A DNA stretch of 53,305 bases from Fibrobacter succinogenes (GCA_902762795.1 CACWPM010000039.1:1-53305); one strand, 5' to 3'; positions 16,290 to 23,812 are shown, counted from the stretch's first letter. Notes: a model not told the origin generated them from the sequence alone. Numbers and translations are program-made.

Positions 16290-16970
16290 ATGAGTTGCCT
16301 AAGTATTTTTGTTGATGAAAGCGGGGATTTCGGCCCCTACGACACCAAAACACCATACTACATTATTACCATGTTAATCCACGACCAAGATAAGGACATC
16401 CTTAAACACGTCCAGTCGTTGGACAGCAAAATTCAATCCTTGGGTTACGAAAAAGGATTTGTCATCCACACAGCTCCGCTAATTCGTCGAGAAGAAGTCT
16501 TCGCCAATGAGTCACCAAACAAAAGAAGATCTCTTTTTGCAAGTCTATTCTTCTTTACCATAAAAAGTCCAATCCAATACAAAACATTCATCTTTGAGAA
16601 AAAATTTTTTTCAGACGCATTTTCCCTTGAAGGAAGAATGGCAAAAGAACTGTCCTTTTTCATCCGAAACAACATCATATTTTTCCAAAAATTCAACAAT
16701 GTTGTCCTATATTATGACAATGGACAAACGGAATTAAACCGAATTCTAAATCTAGTTCTATCCACAGAACTTTCCACTTACTCTTATAAAAAAGTCTCTC
16801 CTAAAGACTACAAGCTCTTCCAAGTAGCCGATTTAATCTGCACACTCAAACTACTTGACCTAAAATGTGAACACAATGAATTGTCAAGGTCCGAGCAATT
16901 GATATTCCATAGCAAACGAGAACTTAGGAAACAGTTTATCAAACCTATTTTAAAAAAACGGTTTGATTAA
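16290..16970 (+). CDS. DUF3800 domain protein
   Basis: 226 residues. Family marks: IFVDESGDFG at the N-terminus (D9, E10, S11, G12), YYDNGQ near residue 145, and KLFQVADLICTL near residue 180, the Q-x-A-D-L motif. DUF3800 proteins have an RNase H-like fold with conserved acidic residues, so nuclease activity is plausible but not shown here. The start has a strong GGAGGAGG site. It lies behind a structured RNA with a terminator and is followed after 56 nt by a DUF2971 gene, probably one operon. AT-rich codon use compared with the housekeeping genes suggests acquired DNA. Confidence 0.85.
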   Translation: MSCLSIFVDESGDFGPYDTKTPYYIITMLIHDQDKDILKHVQSLDSKIQSLGYEKGFVIHTAPLIRREEVFANESPNKRRSLFASLFFFTIKSPIQYKTFIFEKKFFSDAFSLEGRMAKELSFFIRNNIIFFQKFNNVVLYYDNGQTELNRILNLVLSTELSTYSYKKVSPKDYKLFQVADLICTLKLLDLKCEHNELSRSEQLIFHSKRELRKQFIKPILKKRFD

Positions 16971-17026
16971 TATTCATCCTGTAATTTCGCAAGTCTTCAC
17001 AACAATATCAAAAAGTGATTAGTAAT

Positions 17027-17803
17027 ATGGAAGAAAAAAGCAATATTGAGCCAATCGACATCCCTCCCATTTTATACAAATATATGCCCGAACAGCCTTA
17101 TGCGTTAAACACGATAATAACAAGATACTTTTATTTTTCTCCTATTACAGATTTCAACAATCCTTTTGAGGGAAAATTCTTTGACAACGAACAATATAGC
17201 AAAGAAGATCTTCGAAACTATTTTAGAAATATTTGTCATATCTCAGAAGAGTACATGACATCTTTAGAAAATATCTTTCTTAATGATGAAAATTGGTTAA
17301 TTGCTCTAAAGGATAGATTAATACAGGAAAAAGAATCTGTTGAAAAAACTTTTGGAATTCTATGTCTGAGCGAGACTGAAAAAGACATTCTTATGTGGAG
17401 TCATTACGCAAATTCACACAAAGGTATTGTGATTGGAATTGATTCAAAAAATTTATGGCAAAACATGACATCTTCCAAACCTGGAGGTCTTTTGGAACCT
17501 GTGCAATACAAAAAAGACTATCCCACGGTCAAATTTTTTAAGGATCAAAAAGATGTTGTAGACAAATGGTTCTTTACCAAATATGAAGACTGGAAATACG
17601 AAAAAGAGTGGAGAGCAGTTCATAAGCCCGGGCTCATTCAATTTCCAAAAGAAATCATTAAATCCGTTTATTTTGGAGCAAAATTCGATTTAAATAAGCA
17701 AGCGTTTTGGATGAGTCAAATTAAAGACTCTGGAATACACCCCCAATTTTATCAAGCTAAATTAAACAAGTCTTCTTATAAAATCGACTTTAAACCCATA
17801 TAA
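17027..17803 (+). CDS. DUF2971 domain protein
   Basis: 258 residues from the ATG at 17027; an in-frame GTG at 17015 is possible, and neither has a good ribosome site. Family pattern is clear: LYKYMP...FYFSPITDFNNPFEGKF (residues about 17-50), ILCLSETEKDILMWSHYA then HKGIVIGID (about 112-140), and YEKEWRAVHK (about 190). DUF2971 proteins are uncharacterised and common in accessory and defence-rich regions. The gene follows DUF3800 without its own visible promoter, so the two are likely co-expressed. AT-rich like its neighbour. Molecular function is unknown. Confidence 0.85.
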   Translation: MEEKSNIEPIDIPPILYKYMPEQPYALNTIITRYFYFSPITDFNNPFEGKFFDNEQYSKEDLRNYFRNICHISEEYMTSLENIFLNDENWLIALKDRLIQEKESVEKTFGILCLSETEKDILMWSHYANSHKGIVIGIDSKNLWQNMTSSKPGGLLEPVQYKKDYPTVKFFKDQKDVVDKWFFTKYEDWKYEKEWRAVHKPGLIQFPKEIIKSVYFGAKFDLNKQAFWMSQIKDSGIHPQFYQAKLNKSSYKIDFKPI

Positions 17804-17823
17804 TGAGCTACAACTATACATTT

Positions 17824-17866
17824 GCCCTACATTTGAAATAATCATCAAATGTAGGGCATTTTTTTT
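17824..17866. terminator. Terminator between DUF2971 and convergent DUF2513
   Basis: A 13-bp inverted repeat GCCCTACATTTGA / TCAAATGTAGGGC followed by T8 on the plus strand. The T-run overlaps the 3' end of the convergent DUF2513 gene. Confidence 0.85.
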
Positions 17867-18234
17867 CATAAACCTAGTTTAGATTTTGCCAATGTTTTCA
17901 AATATTCCATCAACAAAGAAATAGAAAAAGATATTCCTTCTTTCAGTATTTTATCTTTTGCCATTTTCCAAATACCGTCATCACGGGAAAGACTTAAAAA
18001 CTCATATCCATTCCAGGTTAGATTTATATCGGACACTTCTGAAAAACCACTTTCAGGAATATAACCGGCAGTCCCTGTTAAAAAGCCTTCATTAATGAGC
18101 AAATTCAAATGCTCAACCACCATCGCTTTATCCTTCCCTTCTAAAAAAGGTTCTGATTCCCAGGTTCCGCATGCCGGTTTACGTTTTTCAACATCTAGAA
18201 GGATTGTTCGGACCAAATCCATATTTCGTGTCAT
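17866..18234 (-). CDS. DUF2513 domain protein
   Basis: 122 residues. It begins MTRNMDLVRTILLDVEKR and contains VVEHLNLLINEGFLTG, INLTWNGYEFLSLSRDDGIW and an ending LKTLAKSKLGL, all matching DUF2513. The first 75 residues look like a winged helix; the C-terminal helices are of unknown role. Such proteins are small, common in phage and accessory DNA, and uncharacterised. It is convergent to the DUF3800-DUF2971 pair and shares a terminator with it. Probably a transcriptional regulator-like protein, at low certainty. Confidence 0.8.
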   Translation of the reverse strand: MTRNMDLVRTILLDVEKRKPACGTWESEPFLEGKDKAMVVEHLNLLINEGFLTGTAGYIPESGFSEVSDINLTWNGYEFLSLSRDDGIWKMAKDKILKEGISFSISLLMEYLKTLAKSKLGL

Positions 18235-18273
18235 ACCTACTCCTTTATGGTTAAAAATGACACTTTTAAAATA

Positions 18274-18301
18274 AAAAGACCTCCCATCAGAGAGATCTTT
18301 T
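18274..18301 (-). terminator. Terminator after the zinc-ribbon gene
   Basis: Minus-strand stem AAAAGATCTCTC / GGGAGGTCTTTT with a TGAT loop, followed by TTATTTT; it lies about 125 nt past the stop of the gene at 18426. Confidence 0.65.
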
Positions 18302-18425
18302 GATGAAATTCTTATAAATTTAATTCAGCCAGCCAACTGATTACCAAAATATTTTTGGATCAAAACATACTACACAACAATTACAAAAACCGTGTTTTGA
18401 GCTTTATTTCAACATTTAAAATGGA

Positions 18426-18938
18426 TTATTTTATTCTTTGGAAATCACCAAGTTTATCACTCCAAATATACAACTCTTTTGCATTACAATTTTTATCATA
18501 ATGAATTTTGTATTGATCGGAACGTTTTAAACGAGTGAACCCCTCACAAAAACCAATTCCTTTTATTCGATTTCCAGTAGTAATCCATTTTTCACGAATA
18601 TATTTATCAGCATCAATCCCCGCTGAAGATAAAGCACGTCGACAAGCATAGATGTTTGAAAAGCCCAAATCATTTTTGCAATTTTTATCTGCCAAAGCAT
18701 CTTCATCTATTTGTGAAACAGATGACTTCGTACTACGTTCTTTTTGGGAGACCTCTTTATCTGAACTTGAAAATGAAACATAAGCAAAGCCCGCTATAAT
18801 AAGCAATATGAAAAACGCTTTGCCCATAGTAATAGGTTGCTCCCCAATTGTTTTTTCATCCTCTTCGCATTTTGCTCCACACTGTTTGCAGAATTGGCTA
18901 CCAACGTCAAGTTCACAGCCACATTTTTTACATTTCAT
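18426..18938 (-). CDS. Zinc-ribbon, single-pass membrane protein of unknown function
   Basis: 170 residues. The N-terminus has a zinc ribbon (MKCKKCGCELD..FCKQCGAKC, two CxxC knuckles), then one membrane helix (about 38-58, AFFILLIIAGFAYVSF). A Ser/Lys-rich linker follows, and a 90-residue Cys-containing domain (about 80-170) that is not recognised. The layout, cytoplasmic zinc ribbon plus an exported domain, resembles many zinc_ribbon_2 proteins. GGAG lies 7 nt before the ATG. Upstream on the same strand is a structured RNA with its own promoter (19020-19164) which could be its leader. Confidence 0.7.
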   Translation of the reverse strand: MKCKKCGCELDVGSQFCKQCGAKCEEDEKTIGEQPITMGKAFFILLIIAGFAYVSFSSSDKEVSQKERSTKSSVSQIDEDALADKNCKNDLGFSNIYACRRALSSAGIDADKYIREKWITTGNRIKGIGFCEGFTRLKRSDQYKIHYDKNCNAKELYIWSDKLGDFQRIK

Positions 18939-19019
18939 ACATTTTCTCCTTTGGGTACAATAAATTCAAGACCAAAGCATTCGTGCACTAGCCTTATCTC
19001 AAAGAAGATTTCCGCATAC

Positions 19020-19164
19020 AAAAAAGGGCGTGAATCCGGCTTATTGCATTCTGAGGTTCCACTACGACCCTACACTCAACAAGCGCGAACGACCCACGCC
19101 CCAATTGGGACGTGAGCGTTTGCCAACTTATCCCCAGTGTTCATGAATTTAGTGGATTCCAGAA
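19020..19164 (-). ncRNA. Unassigned structured RNA with its own promoter
   Basis: About 145 nt on the minus strand from a strong promoter to a T6 run (19025-19020). The 5' segment pairs with a distant 3' segment (TTCT...CCACTA with TAGTGG...AGAA). Inside are ACACT/AGTGT and a very stable arm, AACG-CTCACGTCCC with GGGGCGTGGG-T-CGTT and an AATT loop. The same GGGCGTGGGT strand can instead pair over 10 bp with ATTCACGCCC directly before the T-run, making a terminator. So two exclusive folds exist, as in a riboswitch or attenuator. It matches no RNA class that I recognise. A zinc-ribbon gene starts about 80 nt downstream. Confidence 0.55.
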
Positions 19165-19167
19165 TGG

Positions 19168-19196
19168 AGAATAAGAGCAAATGCTCCAAATGTCAA
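19168..19196 (-). promoter_or_regulatory. Promoter of the unassigned RNA
   Basis: Minus-strand TTGACA (19196-19191), a 17-nt spacer and TATTCT (19173-19168); start near 19161. One of the best sigma70-type promoters in the window. Confidence 0.75.
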
Positions 19197-19246
19197 TACG
19201 GCATTAAACTTATAAAGCACCTCTTTATACGATTTATAATTTAAAT

Positions 19247-19276
19247 ATCCCTCTATTTTTTCTCAAATAGGGGGAT
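19247..19276. repeat. Inverted repeat in non-coding DNA
   Basis: A 12-bp stem (ATCCCTCTATTT with AAATAGGGGGAT, one G-U pair) and a 6-nt loop. No adjacent T-run, so not a normal terminator. A doubtful 71-residue minus-strand frame overlaps it. Confidence 0.45.
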
Positions 19277-19410
19277 TTCTTAAAAAAAACACAATTTTTC
19301 CCCAAAGCGCCATTTATCCGAGGAAGGTCTATTCCAACTAGGAATGACCTAAGCAGTTCATTTTCAATTAATAAATCTTTGAAGAAGAAATCCCCATAAA
19401 CAGAGTTTTT

Positions 19411-19587
19411 ATGCAAAAAGCATTGTTTATATACGAAACATTGCCGCAATCGTCAAAACAAGAGGTGAATGATTCACAGGGTTTAACTGCATTGAACAAT
19501 TTGAAAAAATCCCGAGGTCGAATTCCAGTCGATTTCTATATGAAAGCAGAACTTGCTGCAGCTAGGGACGAAAAATACAGTCTATAA
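19411..19587 (+). pseudogene. Internally deleted DUF2281/antitoxin-like remnant
   Basis: 58 codons: MQKALFIYETLPQSSKQEVN joins abruptly to GLTALNNLKKSRGRIPVDF and ends AELAAARDEKYSL. The first part resembles the start of DUF2281-type small antitoxins (E-T-L-P-x-x-x-x-Q-E-V). The last part resembles the C-terminal R-G-x-I-P-x-D-F...R-D-E-K-Y tail of such antitoxins. The middle that normally links them is missing. No ribosome site and no toxin partner are visible. Most likely a decayed TA antitoxin; family naming is from memory. Confidence 0.5.
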
Positions 19588-19696
19588 GAATTTCCCTATA
19601 CACAATTTTGAAAAAAGCAAAGTCAAAGCTATTTTGCCGGAAGAGTTTCTTCATCGACTTTCGATTTAGATAAAGCATTCATTTGAAGTTTTGCGC

Positions 19697-19727
19697 AATA
19701 CCGCAACCGTTACGGTTGCGGTATTTT
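19697..19727 (+). terminator. Strong hairpin terminator
   Basis: A perfect 13-bp stem AATACCGCAACCG / CGGTTGCGGTATT with a 3-nt loop, followed by TT. It may serve transcripts from the antitoxin remnant. Confidence 0.55.
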
Positions 19728-19834
19728 GCATTTCAGGGCGGGTGGGCGGCTCCAAGCCGGGCGTTGCGGGTGCGGCGTCTAAGCACCCGCAGTAGGGGTA
19801 GCATAAGACCCGACTAGGGCGGGGTATACAGAAA

Positions 19835-19858
19835 ACGCACACTCATATGAGTGTGCGT
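19835..19858. repeat. Perfect 24-bp palindrome
   Basis: ACGCACACTCAT followed directly by its reverse complement. As DNA it could bind a dimeric protein; as RNA it would have no loop. No regulator or target gene is evident. Confidence 0.5.
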
Positions 19859-19913
19859 GATTATAAGAGCGGGAGTCGGGGCTGAAGCGAGGGGGAGTCC
19901 TCCCCCTCCATAT

Positions 19914-19941
19914 AAAAAAGGACTGCGCGGGGGCAGTCCTT
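19914..19941 (-). terminator. Terminator of the iorA-iorB operon
   Basis: Minus-strand stem AAGGACTGC / GCAGTCCTT with a C-rich loop, followed by a T-run (19919-19914), about 80 nt past the iorB stop. Confidence 0.75.
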
Positions 19942-20021
19942 GTAATATTTTATGGATCCTTCCGCCTACGGCGTTACGCTCAGGATGACGAATGTGCGAA
20001 GCGTCAGGATGACAACGCCAA

Positions 20022-20495
20022 TTAGCCTTCTCGGCCAAGCATAAATGCTTTCTTGTTGCCTTCGTGGAACTTTTCGGCAAAGAGCTTGTTCAAAGCAACG
20101 AGCCACTGGTCCACGGTGAAGTCGAAGTACTTGGAGAGCTTGCCGAGCATGGCGACGTTCAAAGCCTTCACGTTTTCGAGCTTCGAAACATCGATGTCCG
20201 CCGGCGTGAGGAGCACGCCGCCCTGCTTCATGTAGGCTTCGTTCACCACAACCTGCGTTTCGTCAAAGACGACGAGGTAGTCGGCTTCGCCGCACGGGAT
20301 CATCGGGGACTGCACTTCTTCATCTTTTGCAAAGCGCACGTCAGAAGCGATGGAACCGCCGCGCTGGCTCATGCCATGGACTTCGGCCTTTTTCACGTCG
20401 TAACCTTGTTCGAAAACGAGTTCGGCCATCACGTCACTAGCCTTGATAACGCCTGTGCCACCGAGGCCTGCAAATTTAACGTTCATTACGCTCAT
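20022..20495 (-). CDS. iorB: Indolepyruvate:ferredoxin oxidoreductase, gamma/beta subunit
   Basis: 157 residues, a little shorter than the usual 190 or so. The 2-oxoacid ferredoxin oxidoreductase gamma-domain pattern is visible: VKFAGLGGTGVIKASDVMAE (residues 6-25), AEVHGMSQRGGSIASDVRF (about 37-55) and a central VVFDETQVV. With IorA it oxidises indolepyruvate and other aryl pyruvates, products of aromatic amino-acid transamination, to the acyl-CoA and reduces ferredoxin. It lies 18 nt downstream of iorA in the same operon and is followed by a terminator. Confidence 0.9.
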   Translation of the reverse strand: MSVMNVKFAGLGGTGVIKASDVMAELVFEQGYDVKKAEVHGMSQRGGSIASDVRFAKDEEVQSPMIPCGEADYLVVFDETQVVVNEAYMKQGGVLLTPADIDVSKLENVKALNVAMLGKLSKYFDFTVDQWLVALNKLFAEKFHEGNKKAFMLGREG

Positions 20496-20513
20496 AATTA
20501 TTCAACCTCTCTA

Positions 20514-22181
20514 TTAAAAGTTATTGTTCTTCTTGGCAGCGGCTTCTGCTTCGGCAAGTGCCTTTTCGGCCTTTTCCTTGTTCGCCTTGTCCCAGGCCAG
20601 GATGCTCTTGAGGGCGAGAATGCAGGGGCTCTTAGCAACGATAAGCGTGAGTTCGTCCTTTTCGAGGGATTCCTTCACGAGGCGCTTGAATTCTTCCGGT
20701 TCCTTGACCTGGTTCACTTCGTAGACGTTGTCGAAACCGGCAACCTTTGCAACTTCCTTGTAGTCAATCTTGTAGGCCGGGCTGTGGTCGAGGTGACGGC
20801 CCGTACCCGGGTGTTCCTGCTGACCGGTCATAGCGGTGATGCTGTTGTCCAAGATGATGACAACGTGGCCCGTTTCCGGGCGGTTGTAGCCTGCTTCCAC
20901 AAGGCCGGTGATGCCACTGTGAACAAACGTAGAGTCACCAATCACGGACACGACGCGCTTTGCCTGTTCGCGCGGGAGCACGTTACGGAGACCAATACCC
21001 ATACCGATTGCGGCACCCATGTCAATCATGTAGTCCATGGCGCTGATCGGCGGGAGAGCGGCGAGCGTATAGCAGCCGATGTCACCGGAAACGATGCAGT
21101 CGAGTTCCTTGAGCACTGCGAAAGAGCTGCGGTGCGGGCAACCCGGGCAGAGCATAGGCGGCTTGCCCTTGACCGGAACCGGATCCGGGCTCTTGTCGCC
21201 AGCGATAATGCGACGCACGCGGTTCACGTCGAGTTCACCAAAGCGGAAAATCGGGTCAAACTTGCTTTCGCACTGGATGCCAGCAGCCTTGATGTTTTCA
21301 GCAAGCCACGGGTCGTTTTCTTCGATGACCATGAGGCGCTTGCCTTCGAACTTCTTGGCGAAATCCTTGATGAGCTGCATCGGAAGCGGGTAGGTCATAC
21401 CGAGCTTGAGGATGCTTGCTTCCGGGGCGGCTTCGCGGACGTGGTGGTAGCTGATGCCGCTCACGATGATACCGAAATCTGCGCTGCGCATTTCGACCTT
21501 GTTCGGGCCTTCGGCAACGTTCCAGGCTTCCATTTCGTCCATCTTGGCGCGGAGGCGACGGCCAGCCGGCTTCGAGAAGCCAGGCACCATCACGTGCTGG
21601 GCGATATTGCGTTCAAAGTTCGGCACCATTGCCGGGAGTTCTTCCTTCGGCACGACGATAGACTTGGAATGGTCCACGCGGGTGGTCATGCGGAGGATGA
21701 CAGGAATCTTGAACTTTTCGCTCGTCTGCATGGCGATGCGGAAGAAGTCGTAGGCTTCCTGGGAGTTGGACGGTTCGAACATCGGGCAAACGGAGGCCTT
21801 GGCGTGGTTGCGCGTATCCTGTTCGTTCTGGGAGCTGCCCTGGCCCGGGTCATCGGCAACAATCCACACCATGCCGCCATCGACACCCGTGTAAGTTGCA
21901 GTATAGAGAACATCACTTGCCACATTCAAGCCAACCATCTTCATGGTGACAACACTGCGGGCATGTCCAAAAGCGGCACCGAGAGCGACTTCGGCAGCGA
22001 CCTTTTCGTTCGGAGCCCACTGGGCATAGCCACCCAGTTCAGAGTAATCTTCCAAGATTTCGGTGGACGGAGTTCCCGGATAACCTGCGGCAAGCTGCAC
22101 ATTGCAATGACGCATGGAAAGGGAAATGGCTTCGTTGCCCGAAATCAGCATCTTTTTCGCATTTGGATCAAAAGCTGGCAT
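20514..22181 (-). CDS. iorA: Indolepyruvate:ferredoxin oxidoreductase, alpha subunit, lacking the C-terminal ferredoxin domain
   Basis: 555 residues from the ATG at 22181, chosen because AAAGGA lies 6 nt upstream; an in-frame ATG at 22223 has none. The N-terminal pyrimidine-binding domain carries NEAISLSM...AGYPGTPSTEI and NEKVAAEVALGAAF. The thiamine-diphosphate domain carries PMLCPGCPHRSSF, SGDIGCYTLAALPP and GDSTFVHSGITGL...ILDNSITAMTG. Typical IorA ends in two 4Fe-4S CxxCxxCxxxC clusters. Here, after the core, the protein stops with a Lys/Ala/Glu-rich helix (KANKEKAEKALAEAEAAAKK) and no Cys cluster. Electrons must therefore leave by a shorter or external route. Operon with iorB. Confidence 0.92.
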   Translation of the reverse strand: MPAFDPNAKKMLISGNEAISLSMRHCNVQLAAGYPGTPSTEILEDYSELGGYAQWAPNEKVAAEVALGAAFGHARSVVTMKMVGLNVASDVLYTATYTGVDGGMVWIVADDPGQGSSQNEQDTRNHAKASVCPMFEPSNSQEAYDFFRIAMQTSEKFKIPVILRMTTRVDHSKSIVVPKEELPAMVPNFERNIAQHVMVPGFSKPAGRRLRAKMDEMEAWNVAEGPNKVEMRSADFGIIVSGISYHHVREAAPEASILKLGMTYPLPMQLIKDFAKKFEGKRLMVIEENDPWLAENIKAAGIQCESKFDPIFRFGELDVNRVRRIIAGDKSPDPVPVKGKPPMLCPGCPHRSSFAVLKELDCIVSGDIGCYTLAALPPISAMDYMIDMGAAIGMGIGLRNVLPREQAKRVVSVIGDSTFVHSGITGLVEAGYNRPETGHVVIILDNSITAMTGQQEHPGTGRHLDHSPAYKIDYKEVAKVAGFDNVYEVNQVKEPEEFKRLVKESLEKDELTLIVAKSPCILALKSILAWDKANKEKAEKALAEAEAAAKKNNNF

Positions 22182-22281
22182 GATATTCCTTTTTTGTTTT
22201 AATCGTTTTTTAAACGAACGCAAATATAGAAAAAAACAGGCTTACCGCCACAGATCCGTTTTTCAAACGTGACAAAGTACG

Positions 22282-22311
22282 TCATGCGGGCGGGGCCCCA
22301 GCTCAGAGTTG
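22282..22311. repeat. Dispersed GC-rich intergenic repeat, copy 2
   Basis: Matches 2142-2171 at 28 of 30 positions. The GC-rich character continues to about 22375 with further C-rich words. It lies between divergent iorA and the flavodiiron gene. Confidence 0.6.
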
Positions 22312-22465
22312 CGAAGGCCGCACGGGCCCCTCCCTGCACCCTCCCCATCCTTGGCCGACGCTTCCATTTTCACAACGACTATCAGCAATTCTTTATTTTA
22401 GCATAATTCTCGCAAAATACACAACAAGACTTTTTTATAATTAGTCAAAACATTTTGGAGGTTTT

Positions 22466-23644
22466 ATGATCGTTTCTAGTTTTAGCGATAGTATTAAGTT
22501 CGTTGGGGTGGATGACCGCGAGATTGATTTATTTGAAGGGCAGTACAAAGTTCCTGACGGAGTTTCTTACAACTCTTACGTGATTTTTGACGAGAAGATT
22601 GCGGTCACGGATTCTGTAGACGCACACAAAGTAATCGAATGGTTATCAAATGTTGAAAACGCGTTGCAAGGCAAAAAGCCCGACTACCTGATTGTCCATC
22701 ATCTGGAACCCGACCACGCCGGCGGCATTTTCGACTTCATCAAGAAGTACCCGGACGCAACTATCGCCGCATCTGCAAAGGCGCTTGCGTTCATTCCGCA
22801 GTTCGTCAAGCTCCCGGAAGGCACAAAGACGCTCACGCTCAAGGATGGCGACACGCTTTCGCTCGGCAAGCACACGCTAAAGTTTATCGCCGCCCCGATG
22901 GTCCACTGGCCCGAAGTTTTGCTCAGCTACGACGAATCCGAAAAAATTCTGTTCTCCGCTGACGCATTCGGCACATTTGGACTTTCTGGCATGCTCGGCG
23001 AAGACTGGGTCAGCGAAGCAAGACGTTACTACATCAACATTGTCGGGAAATACGGCATGCAAGTGCAAAACGTTTTGAAAAAACTCGCTGGCATCGAAGT
23101 CAAGACAATTTGCCCGTTGCACGGCCCAATTCTTACAGACAATTTAAATTTCTACATCGACAAGTACAACACTTGGAGCAGCTACGCTCCTGAAATGCAG
23201 GGCGTGTTTGTTGCCTACGCGGGTGTGTACGGCCACACGGCAGAAGCCGCGAAGAAGCTCGCGGAATCACTCCACGAAAAAGGCGTCGACGTGACGATCA
23301 TAGATTTGGCACGCACGTATTCTTCGGAGACGGTCGCACAGGCGTTCCGCTACAGCCATCTCGCCATATGCGCGACAACGCTTGATGCCGGGCTCTTCCC
23401 CGCTGCCGAAAAGTTCCTCACGCACCTCAAGGCGAAAAACTACTGCAACCGCAAAGTGGGCATTGTCGAAAACGGCACGTGGGCGCCGATGGCCGCAAAG
23501 AAAATGCACGAGATTCTCGACACGCTCAAGAACGTGACTTTCTGCGAAACGACGGTCACGCTCAAGTCCGCACTCGACGAAACTTCTGCCGCAAAACTCG
23601 AAGAACTTGCTGTAGAATTCGCAAAGGATTTGGGGAAAGCGTAG
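22466..23644 (+). CDS. Flavodiiron protein (FprA/ROO type A)
   Basis: 392 residues, the normal class A length. The N-terminal metallo-beta-lactamase-like domain has the full diiron ligand set: H79-x-E81-x-D83 in HHLEPDHAGG, H147 (APMVHWPE), D166 (SADAFGTFG) and H219 (CPLHGP). The C-terminal flavodoxin domain (about 250-390) has YAGVYGHTAEAAKKLAESL for FMN phosphate binding and NGTWAP. It reduces oxygen to water (or NO to N2O) in the cytoplasm and protects anaerobes from oxygen, fed by rubredoxin or similar. A TATAAT box at 22436-22441 and GGAGG before the ATG mark the start. No rubredoxin is adjacent. Confidence 0.94.
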   Translation: MIVSSFSDSIKFVGVDDREIDLFEGQYKVPDGVSYNSYVIFDEKIAVTDSVDAHKVIEWLSNVENALQGKKPDYLIVHHLEPDHAGGIFDFIKKYPDATIAASAKALAFIPQFVKLPEGTKTLTLKDGDTLSLGKHTLKFIAAPMVHWPEVLLSYDESEKILFSADAFGTFGLSGMLGEDWVSEARRYYINIVGKYGMQVQNVLKKLAGIEVKTICPLHGPILTDNLNFYIDKYNTWSSYAPEMQGVFVAYAGVYGHTAEAAKKLAESLHEKGVDVTIIDLARTYSSETVAQAFRYSHLAICATTLDAGLFPAAEKFLTHLKAKNYCNRKVGIVENGTWAPMAAKKMHEILDTLKNVTFCETTVTLKSALDETSAAKLEELAVEFAKDLGKA

Positions 23645-23663
23645 TTTATTTTACGAGAAGGCG

Positions 23664-23728
23664 ATGCCCTGTCGGAGCAGGGCATGACAGAATCCATGCA
23701 AAAAAAAGTCGGCGAGAGCCGACTTTTT
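23664..23728 (+). terminator. Double hairpin terminator after the flavodiiron gene
   Basis: First hairpin ATGCCCTG / CAGGGCAT (23664-23685). The second, AAAGTCGGC-GAGA-GCCGACTTT (23705-23726), is followed by T's and is the true terminator. Confidence 0.8.
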
Positions 23729-23761
23729 CGTTTAAAGATTGTCACTGAATCCTTCACAATG

Positions 23762-23812
23762 GTGGATACGAGAAATAACGGTTCCCCTACGCGTTGCTTC
23801 GAGGATGACCGG
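23762..23812. repeat. Dispersed intergenic repeat, copy 2
   Basis: The first 31 bp match 7667-7697 with few changes. The following GCTTCGAGGATGACCGG matches the style of 35621-35640. Non-coding. Confidence 0.6.

Larger units (their letters stand above)
19588..20021. other. Intergenic region with hairpins, no gene recognised
   Basis: 434 bp. It contains a terminator-like hairpin (19697), a GC-rich low-complexity part (19736-19830) similar in style to the dispersed GC-rich repeats, a perfect 24-bp palindrome (19835), the iorB terminator (19914) and copies of GTTACGCTCAGGATGACG-like repeat words (about 19970-20010). No coding frame is convincing. Confidence 0.6.

Noticed and set aside
16182-16290. 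Second classical type III TA locus at DUF3800
   Set aside because: No tandem repeats in the leader and DUF3800 is not a ToxN-fold protein, so only the layout is shared.
19020-19164. Retron, tmRNA, RNase P or SRP RNA
   Set aside because: No reverse transcriptase nearby, no tRNA-like end, and none of the conserved core motifs of these RNAs.
19234-19449. Minus-strand 71-residue frame
   Set aside because: Overlaps an inverted repeat and the antitoxin remnant; no family match and no ribosome site.
20064-22202. Plus-strand 712-residue open frame
   Set aside because: Antisense shadow of iorA/iorB, caused by codon bias of the real genes; no family match and no ribosome site.
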